Assembly: GCA_033064195.1 (NCBI GenBank)
Contig: JARBJD010000002.1
Span: 558,001-622,000 of the forward strand
Direction: 5' to 3'
Source: Blattamonas nauphoetae
Taxonomy: Eukaryota > Preaxostyla > Oxymonadida
DNA: 64,000 nucleotides
Shown here: positions 10,977-23,299 of the stretch, piece by piece
How positions within the stretch are numbered: the first letter of the stretch is position 1
How the letters are laid out: the number at the start of each line of letters is the position of its first letter
The notes under the pieces: generated by a model
Told to the model about the DNA's origin: nothing
What the model saw: only the letters and a program-made list of their open reading frames with translations
Database searches by the model: none
Made by a program: the position numbers and the translations under genes

Positions 10977-13548
10977 TCACGGTGGTAGGGTTATCCCTCG
11001 ACTAACAGTCTGCATTTTGTAGTAGAGAGGATGAACTTTTCCCTTTTTGAGAGCAATTTCTATGGTTGGAGAGGTTGCACCTTTCGCCATGCCTCCCTTT
11101 TTTTGTTCATGGATTGGTTCATCTGCTGAGAAATGTGTTTGACGTTTTGTTTTCTTTACAGGTTGGACTGTGTTTGACTGTGCAGGTGATTCCTGCGTCA
11201 TTTTTGCGAATATTAGTGACGGTAAGACCGAAATAGTCGGTTGCGCTTGTTTCGAAGTTGGACTCAGCATGAACTCGACAAGCAGTCTCACGTGATGAGA
11301 ATAATGGTGCTGGGTGAATGAGCAATCAATGAAAACAAACCTTCAGAGCATCAATTTCCCACACAATCGCTCCCTCAGCGGCGCAGAAGTCGCAGTTGTC
11401 CGTGTCTGGCCTAAACTGGACGATCTTCACCTCTCCGTTGAAGAGAGTGTATGCTGACGGACACACAATCAAGATTCGGCGAGCTGTCTGGACAAGTGCA
11501 ACTGCATCTTGCTCGTCAGAAAAGACTGCAGCGGAGAGAAGTCTTTGGATGAAGGCCTTCGCCCGGTTCTGCTGAAATCCCGTCGATATCTTTGTGAGAG
11601 TGTCGAGGAGTGAGAAGAAAGCAGTTTGGAGTGACGAGAGGGCCACCATCTCAGAAAGGGTGTGGCTTGTGTGTCCAGAAGAAGTAAGTGCAGCAGCGAT
11701 CGAAGAAGACGGAGAAAGGTGCTGGTGGAGAGACACGTGGAGGATGATGGTGTATATGGCGCGTGTGAGAGCGGTGTTGTCAACGTTAAGAGTGTCCGCA
11801 TGGAGAGAGATTATATGAAAGGCAGAGTTGAGGAGTGAACACAGCGTCTCCAGGTCAATCCGAGATGTGTCTTGAAAGATGGAGGAAGGGTTTATTGGGA
11901 TGAAGGTGTGGGGAGGAGCGAGGGATGGATGAGTGGCGACTGATGCAGGGAGGACAGAACGAGCTGCTGCCGAGGGAATTGTGGGAGTGGGTGGAGGAAG
12001 GACAATATCCCGAACATGGATTAGGAGATCAGAGACAAGTGCAGTGTTGAGGTGAGGAGTGAGTCTAGAAAGTGGAAGAGAAGAGGAATGAATTTTGGAG
12101 AGAGGAGGAGAACAAACTTGGCAAGAAGTGTAAGAGATGGGATGAAGAGCCGTTGGACATTCGCATCAAGTGCGATTGATGCAATCCGAATTAAAGCGGA
12201 CAGCGTTTTTGTGGAGACTCGCTTCCGTTCAGTGGCACTCTGAGCAACTCGACTCTCCTCCATCTCTCTCAGAACGTCTCGCTCGACTTTTTCTTTCATT
12301 TGTTCCACAGACGCTTTACTCTTTTTGTCTTTTGCTTTGACGTTAACGTGCACTTGTTGCTTCAGCTTGTCGTCGTCGAGCTCATGTTTGGGGGGCTCCT
12401 TCACGGAGACGGAGAGGAGGACGGTGAAGAACTGGACAGAGATGGAACGAAACACAAGTGGATACTTCCTGCGGAATCCTTTTCTTTTCAATTTCCCTTT
12501 CAGCAAAGTTTTTCATGAATTCGAGAACTGCAAGAGTGGAATATTGTTCTGTGTCGTTCTGAAAGAGTTTTTCAACATGCTTCGTGACAATGTCACACTG
12601 GAACAGTGAAACGAAAAATAAAGAGGGAAAGAAGATACATATGTTGGCTCACAGAAGAGTGGAATCACGACCTTAATCAAGTTGATGAAGAAATTAAAGT
12701 GAGGGTGTGTCGAGAAGAGAGTGGAGAGTGCATGACATGCTGGAAGCTTCAAATTGTCGTCTATGATCCGGAAATGTATAGAAACGTGCAAGATAGTTGC
12801 ATACGACGAAGACTGCTTTCCAAAAACTTCAAAAAACGTTGGTAAGCCGTCAAGAATTTTTTCTCATATTTTCGAAGCTGCTTTACACCCTCTGATAACT
12901 AAAATTGGGAAGGATGGAACGAAAGTCAAATATTTTCAGAAAAGTTGAGAAATGAGAAGTGAATAAAACATGGATGTACCTGAACTTTCCCGTCTTGTTC
13001 TTCTTCATCTCTCATTCGATATCCGGGAATAAGATTGATAAAAACCGATAATTCTGTTCCCAATGCAAGTTTAACGATGTTGGGATTCTGATGGGAGCAG
13101 AATTCATGGATAAAATCCATTGAATCAATCTGGAGAAGGTTTGAGATTTCAAGTGTGAATTATGTCATACTTCAAACTCTGGTTGGGCTTCAATTGCCAC
13201 GGCTAGTTCATGAAGTCGTTCTTTTGCTTGGAGGATTGTAATCGAAGCCAATGGTCGAGCCTGTGCCATGAAGAGAGTAAAACAAAATCGTCTGTGGGCA
13301 CAAAGAAAAGCAATCTCCTGGTTGAATTCATAACATCTTTCAAGAGGGCATGTCCGAACTGGAGACACAGTCAGCTGCGACATTTCCTTTTTTTCCACCG
13401 CCTCAAGGTTCTCTGTCTCAGTCACAGGTATCCACAGTTCTTCTCTCTCATCGTCCTGTGTAGATTGATGATTCATCTGTGACTTACTCATTTCGTGTTC
13501 CAGCTCCATCGGTAGGAACATTTCCAACACATTCGATCTTCTCACCAA
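10977..13548 (-). CDS. NOC3: Nucleolar complex protein 3 (NOC3) homologue
   Basis: Eight exons, with introns at 13130-13170, 12899-12979, 12761-12804, 12598-12638, 12432-12465, 12065-12117 and 11310-11340, give about 748 aa. The N-terminal half carries the NOC3p-type helical repeat region, recognisable in NIVKLALGTELSVF followed by INLIPGYRMR. The middle has a charged linker and the conserved EMEESRVAQSATERKR block before TKTLSAL. The C-terminal CBF/Mak21-type repeats continue to HHYSHHVR near the end. NOC3 acts with NOC2 in pre-60S ribosome maturation and transport, and in yeast also in replication initiation. Several in-frame ATGs (13548, 13521, 13509, 13491) could start it; I give the longest. 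Only 23 bp separate this start from the next plus-strand gene, so the two must share a very small promoter. Confidence 0.85.
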
Positions 13549-13571
13549 GTCCCATTTCGACGTTCACTGAA

Positions 13572-15482
13572 ATGGATACTGAACTCGCATCATCAACCAT
13601 ACCAGGATCTCTAGAGACTCCAATTGATCCCGAAAAACCAGAATCGCCCATTTTCACTTATGCTCCAATTATTCCGACGGAGGAATCACTGAATCGAGGG
13701 AGACTCAGAATTGATGATACTGAACCATCGGAATTACCGTCAGAAGCACGAGATCTCAAAACGGAAATCAAACCATCTGATTTGCTTCAATCTCTCTTCC
13801 CTCTCCAAATTGAATCAAATGACCTTGGAGCACCACACAATGGCCCACATCAACCATCACCACAAGACAAGTCACTCTTCCAATTCTCGTTGAATGTCAA
13901 TTCAACCAATGGCGATGATCTTCAGTTTGATGAAAATTCCCATTGGGGAGACTTCACTGGTCTCAGTGAAACCAGTAGTCAGTTTGACCTCGACCGGATT
14001 TCTCGATTTAGTGGATTTCCAACCGCACAGTCAATGCACTCAGATGCTCCTGGGGCTCGTATATCGTTTTCATCGCTTTTTGAGACAACTCCCTCGCATC
14101 CTGAACGAGTAAAAGTCTTTCAACCATCGACGGACCGAATCATTCGAAGTCTCAACATAGACCCACATCTCACCAATAATGACAATCTCTCCACAGCCAT
14201 GTCGTTCTCTTCACAGCCATATCCTTCGACGATATCCATGGCTTCAGGATTTAATGAGAGTGAAAATGTGTCCCTCGACAGTCGGTCAACACACCACCAA
14301 AGGAAAGCTCAAACAGACAACAGGGTGTCAACTCCAGATTCGGAGACATCTATCAGTTTCGGAACATCATTCTCTCCGCTTCAAACAGGGATATCATTCT
14401 TCACTCCCAATGATCATTCTAACGCAGTCCACACACGAACTGGAAGTGTCCGTTTGCCATCAGCAACTATGCCGTCTCCAACCTCATTTGTTCCCTCAAC
14501 TCACCACTCAAGGGTCTCCTCGATGACACCAACAAATGCTCCAGTGATTCTCCAGATTCCACACACCTTAACTTCCCCAGCATCGCCTGGAATCCATGTT
14601 TCACCAAAACAGAAGGATAGTCTCCCTTTGTTGATCGAGCAGTCACCATCTTCGATTCTGTACTCACCTCAGCTCCATCTCGCTAATGTCACCACACCCC
14701 CGCCGCCAGTGAAGAACTCATACAATCCCCTCCAAGTCCTCACGAACATCTCACCCCAATCTCCGAACAATCAGCTTTCCGAAGTCTCCCCCTCCCTCAC
14801 TCGAATCAAGCTCTCAACTGCCACTCATCATAATTTCCCTCTCAATGTCCCTCATCAGCCACAGCAAACTCCTCCCTACACCGAATCAACACCCTTCACC
14901 GTCGAGCCATACAAGAAATCCACCCCGCTCTTCTCAGCTCCACCGCCTCCTCCCTCCCTTGTCTCCTCTCGGAAGGACAAAAGCACACCGCCTGACACTC
15001 CTAACCCGAACAAGCAGACCGAAAAGAAGAGCGAAGTCGTCTCAACAGTGCAAGCACAAGATGGACAGATCTTCAAAATGGTCCAATCTCGCACTTCAGA
15101 TGGTGTTGTTTCCATCAAATTTGGCTCAATCGGATCGAACAAGCAGCCCTCCACCAACACAGCTAACGACACCGGCCAAGGTCATGTTGAGCAAACACAT
15201 GACCCTCCCACCTTCGTTCCTGCCTCACACCAGCATCTCTCGCCAATCTCTCTCCATCCCCCCTCAGATTCTTCCACATCACATTTTTCTTATCAATTTC
15301 GTTCGATATCAGACCATCCAGTTTCATTCGTTCCGAGCACATCCGCTCAATTCAGCCAATCACAGCCGGCTTTAAACGTGAACACACCTTTCGGCAAATC
15401 TCTCTCTGAAATTAAGCCATTCAAGCCCAGATGGATCACCCAACCCCCACAAAAGACTGAGAGCAGTCAAGAGAATGGATGA
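13572..15482 (+). CDS. Unrecognised Ser/Pro/Thr-rich protein (636 aa)
   Basis: I do not recognise a family. This is one long uninterrupted frame from the first good ATG at 13572; an upstream extension would overlap the NOC3 start region. Composition is dominated by Ser, Pro, Thr, His and Gln with many SP/TP dipeptides, suggesting a disordered, phosphorylated protein. The one stretch that looks ordered is about residues 525-560 (IFKMVQSRTSDGVVSIKFG). There are no membrane spans or signal peptide. The frame is long and codon use resembles its neighbours, so it is very likely a real gene. It is divergent from NOC3, with which it shares a start-to-start gap of 23 bp, and convergent with the peptidase ending at 15667. 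Confidence 0.6.
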   Translation: MDTELASSTIPGSLETPIDPEKPESPIFTYAPIIPTEESLNRGRLRIDDTEPSELPSEARDLKTEIKPSDLLQSLFPLQIESNDLGAPHNGPHQPSPQDKSLFQFSLNVNSTNGDDLQFDENSHWGDFTGLSETSSQFDLDRISRFSGFPTAQSMHSDAPGARISFSSLFETTPSHPERVKVFQPSTDRIIRSLNIDPHLTNNDNLSTAMSFSSQPYPSTISMASGFNESENVSLDSRSTHHQRKAQTDNRVSTPDSETSISFGTSFSPLQTGISFFTPNDHSNAVHTRTGSVRLPSATMPSPTSFVPSTHHSRVSSMTPTNAPVILQIPHTLTSPASPGIHVSPKQKDSLPLLIEQSPSSILYSPQLHLANVTTPPPPVKNSYNPLQVLTNISPQSPNNQLSEVSPSLTRIKLSTATHHNFPLNVPHQPQQTPPYTESTPFTVEPYKKSTPLFSAPPPPPSLVSSRKDKSTPPDTPNPNKQTEKKSEVVSTVQAQDGQIFKMVQSRTSDGVVSIKFGSIGSNKQPSTNTANDTGQGHVEQTHDPPTFVPASHQHLSPISLHPPSDSSTSHFSYQFRSISDHPVSFVPSTSAQFSQSQPALNVNTPFGKSLSEIKPFKPRWITQPPQKTESSQENG

Positions 15483-15666
15483 ACATGCTCTTTGCTACTT
15501 CTTGTTTTGTTCCAGACGTGCACGTTTTCATTCCGATTGTAGTGTCACGCCTACTTCTCTTTAGGACATTTCTTTCTCGGTTTCTGATTTTTCTGATTTC
15601 TCCTATGGCAAACTATTTCTGAAAGTGTCTCAAATGAAATGTAATGGAAGTTGACGATGAACCATT

Positions 15667-17563
15667 TTACTCCTTAAGCAGCTCGTCCAGTTGCTGGACA
15701 TATCCTTTGAAAGAGGTCATGGCATCGATGAATGGTTGTGGTGTTCGGATGTCCACTCCTGCGTCAGCAATAATGTCAAGAGGGTCCTTCGAGCCTCCAG
15801 CTCTGAGGAGAGTGAAGTATCTCTCAAGTGCGCCCTCCTCCTTTCGCAGGACACGCTCTGCGAGGACGTCACTGACACTCATCGAAGTGGCGTATTTGTA
15901 GACGTAGAAGTTGTAGAAGAAGTGAGGGATCCGCAGGTACTCGAAAGCAATGCGAGCGTCTGCCGTGAGTGTGTGGGGACGGGGTGTGGTGGCGGCCAGA
16001 GCAGTGTCTCCGTAGTACACGTCGTTGATGTCTTTGTATGCTTTGGAGAGCGAGTCTGGAGTGATGGGCTCGTCGTTTTCGGCCATCGCGTGGATAACCT
16101 TTTCGAATTCGGCAAACTGTGTCTGTCGGATGATCGTTCCTTTGTAGTCATCGCAGCGGGAGTTGACGAGATACAGCTCAAGCTGTTTGTTTCCTTCCGC
16201 TCTCGCCTTGTCGATGAGGTAGTGGAAGAGGAGGCACTCGTTGAAGGTGGAAGGAATCTCGGCTACCATGATGCGATAGGACGAAGTCGCGTGGGGCTGA
16301 GCTCGGTCGGAGTAGTACGAGTGCATCGAGTGGCCCAGCTCGTGCGCGAGGGTAAAGACAGCATCGAGTGTGCCGTTGAAGTTGAGGCAGATGTATGGGA
16401 TATCGCGGAAGTTGCTGATGGAGCAGGCGCCACTTCGCTTTCCCTCGTTTTCGAAGACGTCCACCCAGCCGCCCTCCGACGACAGGGCGTGCTTGGCAAC
16501 GCTGCAGTACTCCTCACCCAGCGGGTGGAGTGACGCGAGGACCCACTCCACAGCTTCTTCGTACGACACCTTCAGCTCGTAGTTCTCGACGAGGGGGACG
16601 TACAGGTCGAACATGTCGAGACGATCCAGCTTCATCGCACGCTGGCGTATGGCGAGGTATTGGTGGAAGGTCGGGAGCCCATCGTGGATGGCATCGATGA
16701 GAGAATTGTAGACGGAGAGAGGGGTGTTGTCGTCGAAGAGGGACGCTTCGAGGCAGCTATTGTATTTTCTCTGGCGGGCGTAAAGAATCTCTTTTTTAAT
16801 GTTTCCATACAAACAATTGGATAATGTGTTTTTCAGTGCGATGTTTGTATCGTACATCATCTCAAATGCTGCTTTGCGAACAGATTGTTTTTTTGATTGG
16901 AGAAATCCGGAATAATTTGATTTTGAAAGAACAACAAGATTTCCATCGTCATCTTCTATCTCAGAAAACTTCATGTCGGCATTCTGAAGAAGTGCATATG
17001 TGTCCTTCGACGCGTTCAGGGCTGATGATGCGGAGGACAAGATTGTCTCTTCTTCAGTGGATAATGTGTGCGGTTTATAACGAACGATTTCATCATATGC
17101 CCGAAGCCATGGTTTCAACGATTCATGAGCTCGGTATGAGTCAAGAGTTTGTTGGGGAAGAGACAGAAGTTCAGGTCTGATCCATGCTGTCTTTGAGGCA
17201 ATATCAGCCCATTTGTTTTTGGCAGAATCAGTCAGTCCCATGTATGTACTGTCCTGCATGTTCTCGTAATGATGGACCGAGGCGTATGTGTACAGTTTGT
17301 CCATCTTCAGATCGATTTGATCATCGAGTTCGAACATTTTTGCAACAGTTTCTGGTCCATCACAAAGTTTACCCTTCAGTGCGACAAGTTTGTCAATGTC
17401 AGAGTCCAAAGTTGCGAATGATTCTTTCCATTCAGCATCCGAAGGAAAAATACTAGAAGAGAGTGATTAAAAATGAATGCAACCTTTGAGAATTCCATTT
17501 GTATTTTGCTTCAATTTCTTCCCTTTTGGGAACTTGTTTTGGTTGTTTTGCAGATTCTGTCAT
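15667..17563 (-). CDS. pepF: M3-family metallopeptidase, oligoendopeptidase F type
   Basis: Two exons (intron 17453-17483, 31 nt) encode 621 aa, close to the usual ~600 aa of PepF. The short first exon ends in a KYKW motif and the second opens IFPSDAEW, matching the standard PepF N-terminus. The zinc site HELGH is within TLAHELGHSMHSYY, and the third ligand Glu follows in MVAEIPSTFNE. The C-terminal FYVYKYATSMSVSDVLAE segment is also typical. The enzyme cuts short peptides (roughly 7-17 residues) in the cytosol and recycles amino acids. No signal or targeting peptide is evident. PepF is best known from bacteria, so lateral origin is possible, but the intron shows the gene is native to this genome. 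Its start is 63 bp from the divergent 2PGK-like gene. Confidence 0.93.
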
Positions 17564-17626
17564 GACACGGATCGATCGGGACCGTTCAAGTTTACCCTTC
17601 ACAAGCTTCTTCTTCAATTGAATTCA

Positions 17627-18995
17627 ATGGCCCAAACATTTGGACCAGGTTCTCAATATGATTATGTCAAAGTTAAAATTCGATTGTCTCCGGATCATTA
17701 TGCTGTATTTAGTCGCTTCATGATTTCACGTTTTCTCCGAGCGTCAGGGGTATATCATGAGTTTTCGAATAACTCCAATCTTGTTCTCATATGTAGATTT
17801 CTGAAAAGCATTCACAGAAAATCGCTCTCGAACTCAAGAAGATTCTAGTGGATGGTGGCAAGTTTGATGTGACTCAAGGGGAATTAGATGCTTGTTTATT
17901 TTTCTTACTCCAAGAAAAAAACTATACGCTAAAACATTTCATACGGTATCGAATGATTGCCAGGTTTCGTTCTTTCTTTCTCATCTGTGTAGCTTCTTTC
18001 GAGAACGAGTCCCACTCGTCTTCTTTATTTCGGGAACTGGATGTCTTGGGAAAAAGGCAATTGCAACGAAATTGGCAAACATACTCAATTTGCCAAATGT
18101 TCTTCATACTCGCCTCGCTCTTCAGATTATGCAACAGTCTGTCACCCTTTCACCTTCATAAAACTTGACCCCTTTTAGAACCGGTCTACTTCAAAACGAT
18201 CGTTGCCATGAATTATTTTGGATGAGCAACTATCCAGGTGGAAACGAGGAATTCATCGAAGAGTATCGTCGTCAAGCTGTCCTTGCTCGGAAAGGAGTAG
18301 ATTTTGACATTAGAAAGGCGATAAAGGAGGGAAAACCAGTCATCATAGAAGGAACATTTTTGGACCCGCGAGATTGCGAATCACTCTTTGCTGAGTTTGG
18401 ACATGGGAACGAAACAATAGAAGTCAGAAAAATGAAAAAAGAAGATGGCTCACAATCGTCATACGCTTCATTCATCATGAATTCATCATCACCGCTTGAA
18501 TTCCTCAGGAAATCTTCCTCTCCTAACCCTCCACTTCCGAATTCTGATCTTCGCATCTCCGAAGTCAACTATGTTCCACACTCAATACCCTGCTTTCCAT
18601 CTGTGAAAGCTGTTGTTCTGTTTGTCCTTCTTGAAGGGGATCGATCAATTTTGGAGGCAAATTCTGCTGAATGGCTTGAACAGAATACTCGTCAACATGG
18701 CCAAGCATCTCCTCAAATATCCACTGACGCTCTTGTAGATCGGTTTCTCACCATTCAAGACCATCTTTTGTCAGCAATCCCTCCCAATTATGATTCCATT
18801 CCTGTTGTTAAGAGATCAATCATCAAAGTTAAAGTCAATCCCGAAATGAACGATACTGTGGACGATATTCAGGCAACATTTCTCGCAGTCTTGAAGTCAT
18901 TGTACAATCAAACGGGTGATGATAACCAATCTATCTTGGATGAAACAACGACACGAGAAATTATGATGAAGGAAAGGACCCAGACTCCACTTTAA
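17627..18995 (+). CDS. 2-phosphoglycerate kinase-like P-loop protein (LPA1 type)
   Basis: Four exons (introns 17750-17796, 17964-17992, 18137-18178) give 416 aa. The N-terminal ~110 residues contain an ATP-cone-like helical part. The P-loop reads SGTGCLGKKAIATKLA at about residues 120-135, followed by LPNVLHTRLALQIMQ, which aligns with the archaeal 2-phosphoglycerate kinase/plant LPA1 pattern (LG or LN, then TD and an I/V-MR-like helix). KPVIIEGTFLDP is the expected downstream strand. The Walker A Ser/Thr is replaced by Lys (GKK), and the Asp of the TD pair is Arg, so catalysis is uncertain. Archaeal relatives phosphorylate 2-phosphoglycerate to 2,3-bisphosphoglycerate; plant LPA1 influences phytate levels. 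The C-terminus after about residue 230 is variable. Confidence 0.75.
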
Positions 18996-19145
18996 AGTCA
19001 GTCGACTTCATTCTATATCGCATTATTCGCCATCTCCTTGCAGATGGTGAAATTCATTCTGCTTTTTATTGTTGAAAAACACTTACGACAATCTTTTCGA
19101 CGAAATGGCCCACAGCGAACACTCAAATCAAGAGGATCGTCGTTC

Positions 19146-20073
19146 TTACTTGGATGACTTCTTCTTGCTCAGCTTCTTGACGTAGAAGTCGAGCTCGGGT
19201 CCCTCCAGGATGTATCCATCAGCGCGGCCAGTCTGACCTGGGCGAGATGAGATGCGAGCGTAGAGACGGCCCTGTTGGAATTGATCAGCAAGACTCTGGT
19301 CGAGGGAGACACCCTTGTAGCGTTGTTCACGCTTCTGGAGAACGCGGTGAGACACTTTCTCAACTTCTTCTTTCTTCTCCTCTTGTTTCTGACCTTTCAC
19401 GGCTTTAACTTGCTTTTGTTTTCCAATGGTGACACCGTAGTGTTTCTCGTACCATGAGGCAAATGGGGAAGAGTCGATTTCAACAATAGCTCCCTTAACG
19501 AGAGTTTTTGTTCTCACCAATTCCTGTCAAATGAGATGAAGATTGATTGATAAGATGGATTGTTTGTGATGAAAGGAGTTGTTGAGGCACACGTTGTTGG
19601 ATGCGTTGTAAACGACATTGATGATTCTGCATTTGTGGGTGGTAACTGCGATTTTGATGAGAATGAAAATGAACGATGAAGAACGCAGGTAATTCACGAT
19701 GAAATAGGATTATAACAACTAAAGAATGGAGAGAAGAAGAATACCTTCGGTTCCCCATGAGAAGTTGCCGGATTCGAGACGGAGGGCACGGTGTTTGATC
19801 ATTCCTCCACGGCAACGCACTGGGTGGATACGGACACCTCCCAAGTGGGTCATAGCAGCTGGGCGGCCAATTTCGAAGTTACGCTTCTTTCTCCAGGCCT
19901 TTTGTTTGCCAGACGTGGCACGGCGCTTGTGGACTGAATCGCGTGTGATTCCTGAGCAAGATCAGAGCAGATTTCGAGTAAAAATGGTTTCAAATAGAAG
20001 ATAGGTGAGAAAAACGAATCAACAAGCATCAAAAAGGGATTAGAAAGCGCAAAATAAGCATATAAATACCCAT
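19146..20073 (-). CDS. RPS8: 40S ribosomal protein eS8
   Basis: Four exons with the longest introns in this neighbourhood (19952-20069, 19646-19744, 19524-19592) encode 213 aa; human eS8 is 208. The first exon is only ATGG, so codon 2 is split. Recognisable blocks are [66 protein letters not shown] and the C-terminal [16 protein letters not shown]. eS8 binds 18S rRNA in the small subunit body and is essential. Family identity is certain from several conserved blocks in order. Longer introns in ribosomal protein genes are common in intron-poor or compact protist genomes and may aid expression. It converges with the 2PGK-like gene and lies downstream of IFT80 on the same strand. Confidence 0.97.
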
Positions 20074-20273
20074 TTCGTGTTGAGCTTTTTTAGGCGCATC
20101 AATTTCTGTCTCGACTCATTTTCTGGATCATGGGAAGATCGTTTGAATGAGTTGAATATGAGCATGCTGACAGATACAGTTGTAAAAATTCTACCAGTAA
20201 AACAATATTGTTCAAGAAATATGTACGAAAACTGAAATGAACACTAATAAAAGAAGAAAAGAATGAAATGTTC

Positions 20274-22905
20274 CTAATCCTCCTCAACCTTTCTCTTTTC
20301 TTTCTGTGCGGCTCTTGCTTTTCCTGAGAATGAAGAAAATGAACAAAGAAGGTGTGAGACAGACTGATTGCTTTCTTCTTCTGCGCTTTCTCTTCTTTGA
20401 TCTGATTCTTGATGCTCATCAAATCCACTTCCAGATCGGTGTATGTCTGATATTCCTCCAAGTCTTCCTCTTTCTTGTGTGTCATCCCCAAATACCTCTT
20501 CCGAAGTCCAACACAATACTCCAGAAGATTCACCTGTGATTCGCCGCCACTCTCCCCTTCTGCTTCCTTCGCAATTTCCAGGGCTCTCTGCCATCTAAAC
20601 AATCGAACATTCAGTTTCACTGCCTCCCTCTTCAGTCCAGCACTCAAATACACTTTCTCTGCCTCGTCTGGCTTCCGTCGGAAGACGAGCAGTGCGGCCG
20701 ACTTGCCCTCGGGAGTGGGTGTGTCTTTGATGTGAGAAATGTACTTCACCTTCTCCACATCCTCCAGCGACGAGTACGCCAATGCTGCACTGTTCAACTC
20801 TTTTGCCTCGAGTGACATTGCCCCGTAGCTGTGCCACAGTGTTTTGTCGTTTGTGTACCGACAGAGACGAGTTGCCTCCTCCCAACGACCGTTCTCTGCT
20901 GCTTCGTGCAGCATCTTCCCGTACGGTTTCGTTCCCACACACTGCGTAACACCATCGGAAGCACGGCAGTAAAAGACCATGTTGCCGTAGAAGTGCTCTA
21001 TCGACACATTCTCGCTCACGTGCATGTTCGCAGTTGTCTGTGCAGCACCACTTCCCATTGCTGAGCCGATCCCGCCAAGCTGGAGGGGATTTGAGGAGAG
21101 CTGGAGGGGATACACGTGGCGGAACTTTGTGATGGAAGTGGCATCGACGAACACGCCGAATGGATAGACGATGACAGACAGTGCATTCTCCATGATGACA
21201 GCCAGCTGGTCGGTTGTGGTGTGCCACTTGATGCTGTCCACAACTGAGGACACTTTCATCCGTTCCCCCACTCGGACAGCATACAGCTCGAGCGAGTGCG
21301 ACTTGTCGACAATTGCGAGCATCGACTGCTTGCCTTTTTGGGACAGGCTGATCTCGGCTGCTCCACCGTCCACGCGGAGCGGCTGCCCGTGCTGCTTCCC
21401 ACTCTGCACCGAGAAGATCCGGACAACCTTCCCGTCCGACCCTTCAATGAACGCGAGGAAGGTGTGGTTGGTCGTGACTGTGGCTTTGGTGATGGAGCTT
21501 GTGTTGGAGACGTACGAGCCGATGTTGATTTCGGAGATGGTCTTTCCGTCGTATGAGAAGACGGTGCAGAGGAGGCCTGCCTGCGATGAGGACACAATGA
21601 CGAAGTGGTTGGGGGCGAGGACACAGAGAACGATGAGAGGGGCTGGGAGGCCGATGGAGGTTGGTGGATTTGCATTCACATTTGGCATTTCGAAGGAAAG
21701 AATCTGGTTTTGCGTGACAACAACAAGATGCCCTGCATTTACACACATATGCTGAATGGAAGGGATGCTGTTTGGATCTCGGTGATGGAGATTGAGGTCA
21801 ATTGTTTCTGTTGTCTGAAAAAAATGTAAAAAGGAGAGGATACATCCAGAGCAACGTCCCTGACGTTCAAATGCCCATGAGTCTCCTGGGAGACCACATA
21901 ATTCTCCCACCTGACAGGTTTGGGGGGAATATCAACAATTAACAGCGTACTATTGCATCCGCCTGCTGCAACTCGCATTCCATTCGATGACCATCTGAGG
22001 CATTCGATTGAGCCAGTGTCTTCATGAAAGAGATGCTTTTCCCAACCAAACTTATCACAGAGAACAATTGTATTAAATGATCCAACCACGAATGTCTCAC
22101 CGTCCGGTGCCCACGCAATCGATGTGATTGGATATGGAAAAACACGGGATGTGTATAAATTCAACCCTTCCTTTGTCCATAATCGATATGTGCGATCTTC
22201 TCCACCTGTTGCGATGATTCCATTGGATGGGCACCAGTCAAGCGTGAGAATAATGCCACTGTGCGCATGCCAAACATTCTGTTTCCGTGAAACATTAAGG
22301 AGGCGAATAGCAATACGATTTCCACTGACAAGTAAGAAAATGATAAAAAAACAACAAATCAAACAAGCAGTACGCGATCTGATCATCACTTGCTCCCCAA
22401 GAGAGAGCGAAGATTGGAGATTCTGTTTTTGCGACCTTCAACGATTCACCTGATTTTGTCAAGATCATTAAGTGACCATCCTCTCCAGATGTAGCCAGTT
22501 GTGATCCATCCCATGACCATCTAACACACAGAACAGCACCAGAGTGACATGTCTTTTTCGAAAACCGTTTTGGTGTTAACAGTCGAAAGGTCCCTACGAA
22601 AATTTTCGAAAATAACATTAAGGCACACCGTCTGTGCAAGCAATAGCTAGTGTATCATCTATCGAAGCCTGAGTCTTGTTAGTGATGCTTGTTGGGATTC
22701 GTCTTTGTGGGGCTCTGTGGCAATCTGTTACAAACGTTTCCGACAATTTGGTAATCTCGCCAAGGAGATTTCCAGTGTATGTGAATTGATTGATGATTCC
22801 ATCATCACCAAATGTATAGATTTCTTGGTTCGTTCCGAATTCGACTGCGTGGACCATATCAGTGTGTGATGTACAATCATGTTTGACAAGGTTCAATTGA
22901 CTCAT
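20274..22905 (-). CDS. IFT80: Intraflagellar transport protein IFT80
   Basis: Five exons (introns 22594-22628, 22325-22373, 21815-21843, 20324-20364) give 825 aa; human IFT80 is about 777. The N-terminus has a first WD40 propeller with clear blades (HSGAVLCVRWSWDGSQLATS, GEDGHLMI, HSGIILTLDWCPSNGIIATG, YPITSIAWAPDGETFVVGSF, TGSIECLRWSSNG). A second propeller follows, then the helical region with LHEAAENGRWEEATRLCRY and the RWQRALEIAKEAE repeat. These match IFT80 block by block. IFT80 is a core IFT-B complex subunit that moves cargo along the axoneme, so the gene is direct evidence for flagella. The tail ends in a Lys/Glu-rich helix. It diverges from eS24, with a 394-bp shared upstream region. 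Confidence 0.94.
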
Positions 22906-23299
22906 CAGTTCTTTCTTGAGAAGAACGATTAGTTGCCAATAAGTTCAGGAATATGAAGGATGGCGTTGAAAATGGAACACATGGGTAGATCAAAAAAAGG
23001 TCGACAAAATGGAATCAATCTGTCCAGCGGTGGTATCACAGTCAGAAATCTCACCTTTTCAAATTGTTTGTCGCCACTTTGGTACATCTCCTTCAATGAG
23101 TGAACCCATTTGTTGTTATTTCGGAAAAAGGGGGAAATTACGATCTACTCTAAAAGCGTATGTTCTCCCTCAGTTTCGTGTTTTGCTTCTTCTTTTGTTT
23201 CTCTACACTTGATCCACTATATTATCTACACTCTCTCACAAAATATTGCATTCAACTTTTCTCTTCATCGCAATTTTTGACGTTCTGTGACTTTTTTAG
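22906..23299. promoter_or_regulatory. Shared upstream region of IFT80 and eS24
   Basis: These 394 bp lie between the divergent start codons of IFT80 (minus) and eS24 (plus) and hold no credible coding frame. This is the longest gene-free gap in the dense part of the window apart from the transposon-like insert at 8714. The part nearest eS24 is T-rich with pyrimidine tracts. No motif could be assigned with confidence; promoter function is inferred from position only. Confidence 0.4.

Noticed and set aside
15691-16533. A 280-codon plus-strand frame opposite the peptidase
   Set aside because: It is antisense to strongly conserved peptidase sequence including the HEXXH site, with no family similarity of its own.
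22906-23299. Short plus-strand frame at 23009-23212 as a gene
   Set aside because: It has no family resemblance and lies in the shared upstream region of IFT80 and eS24.
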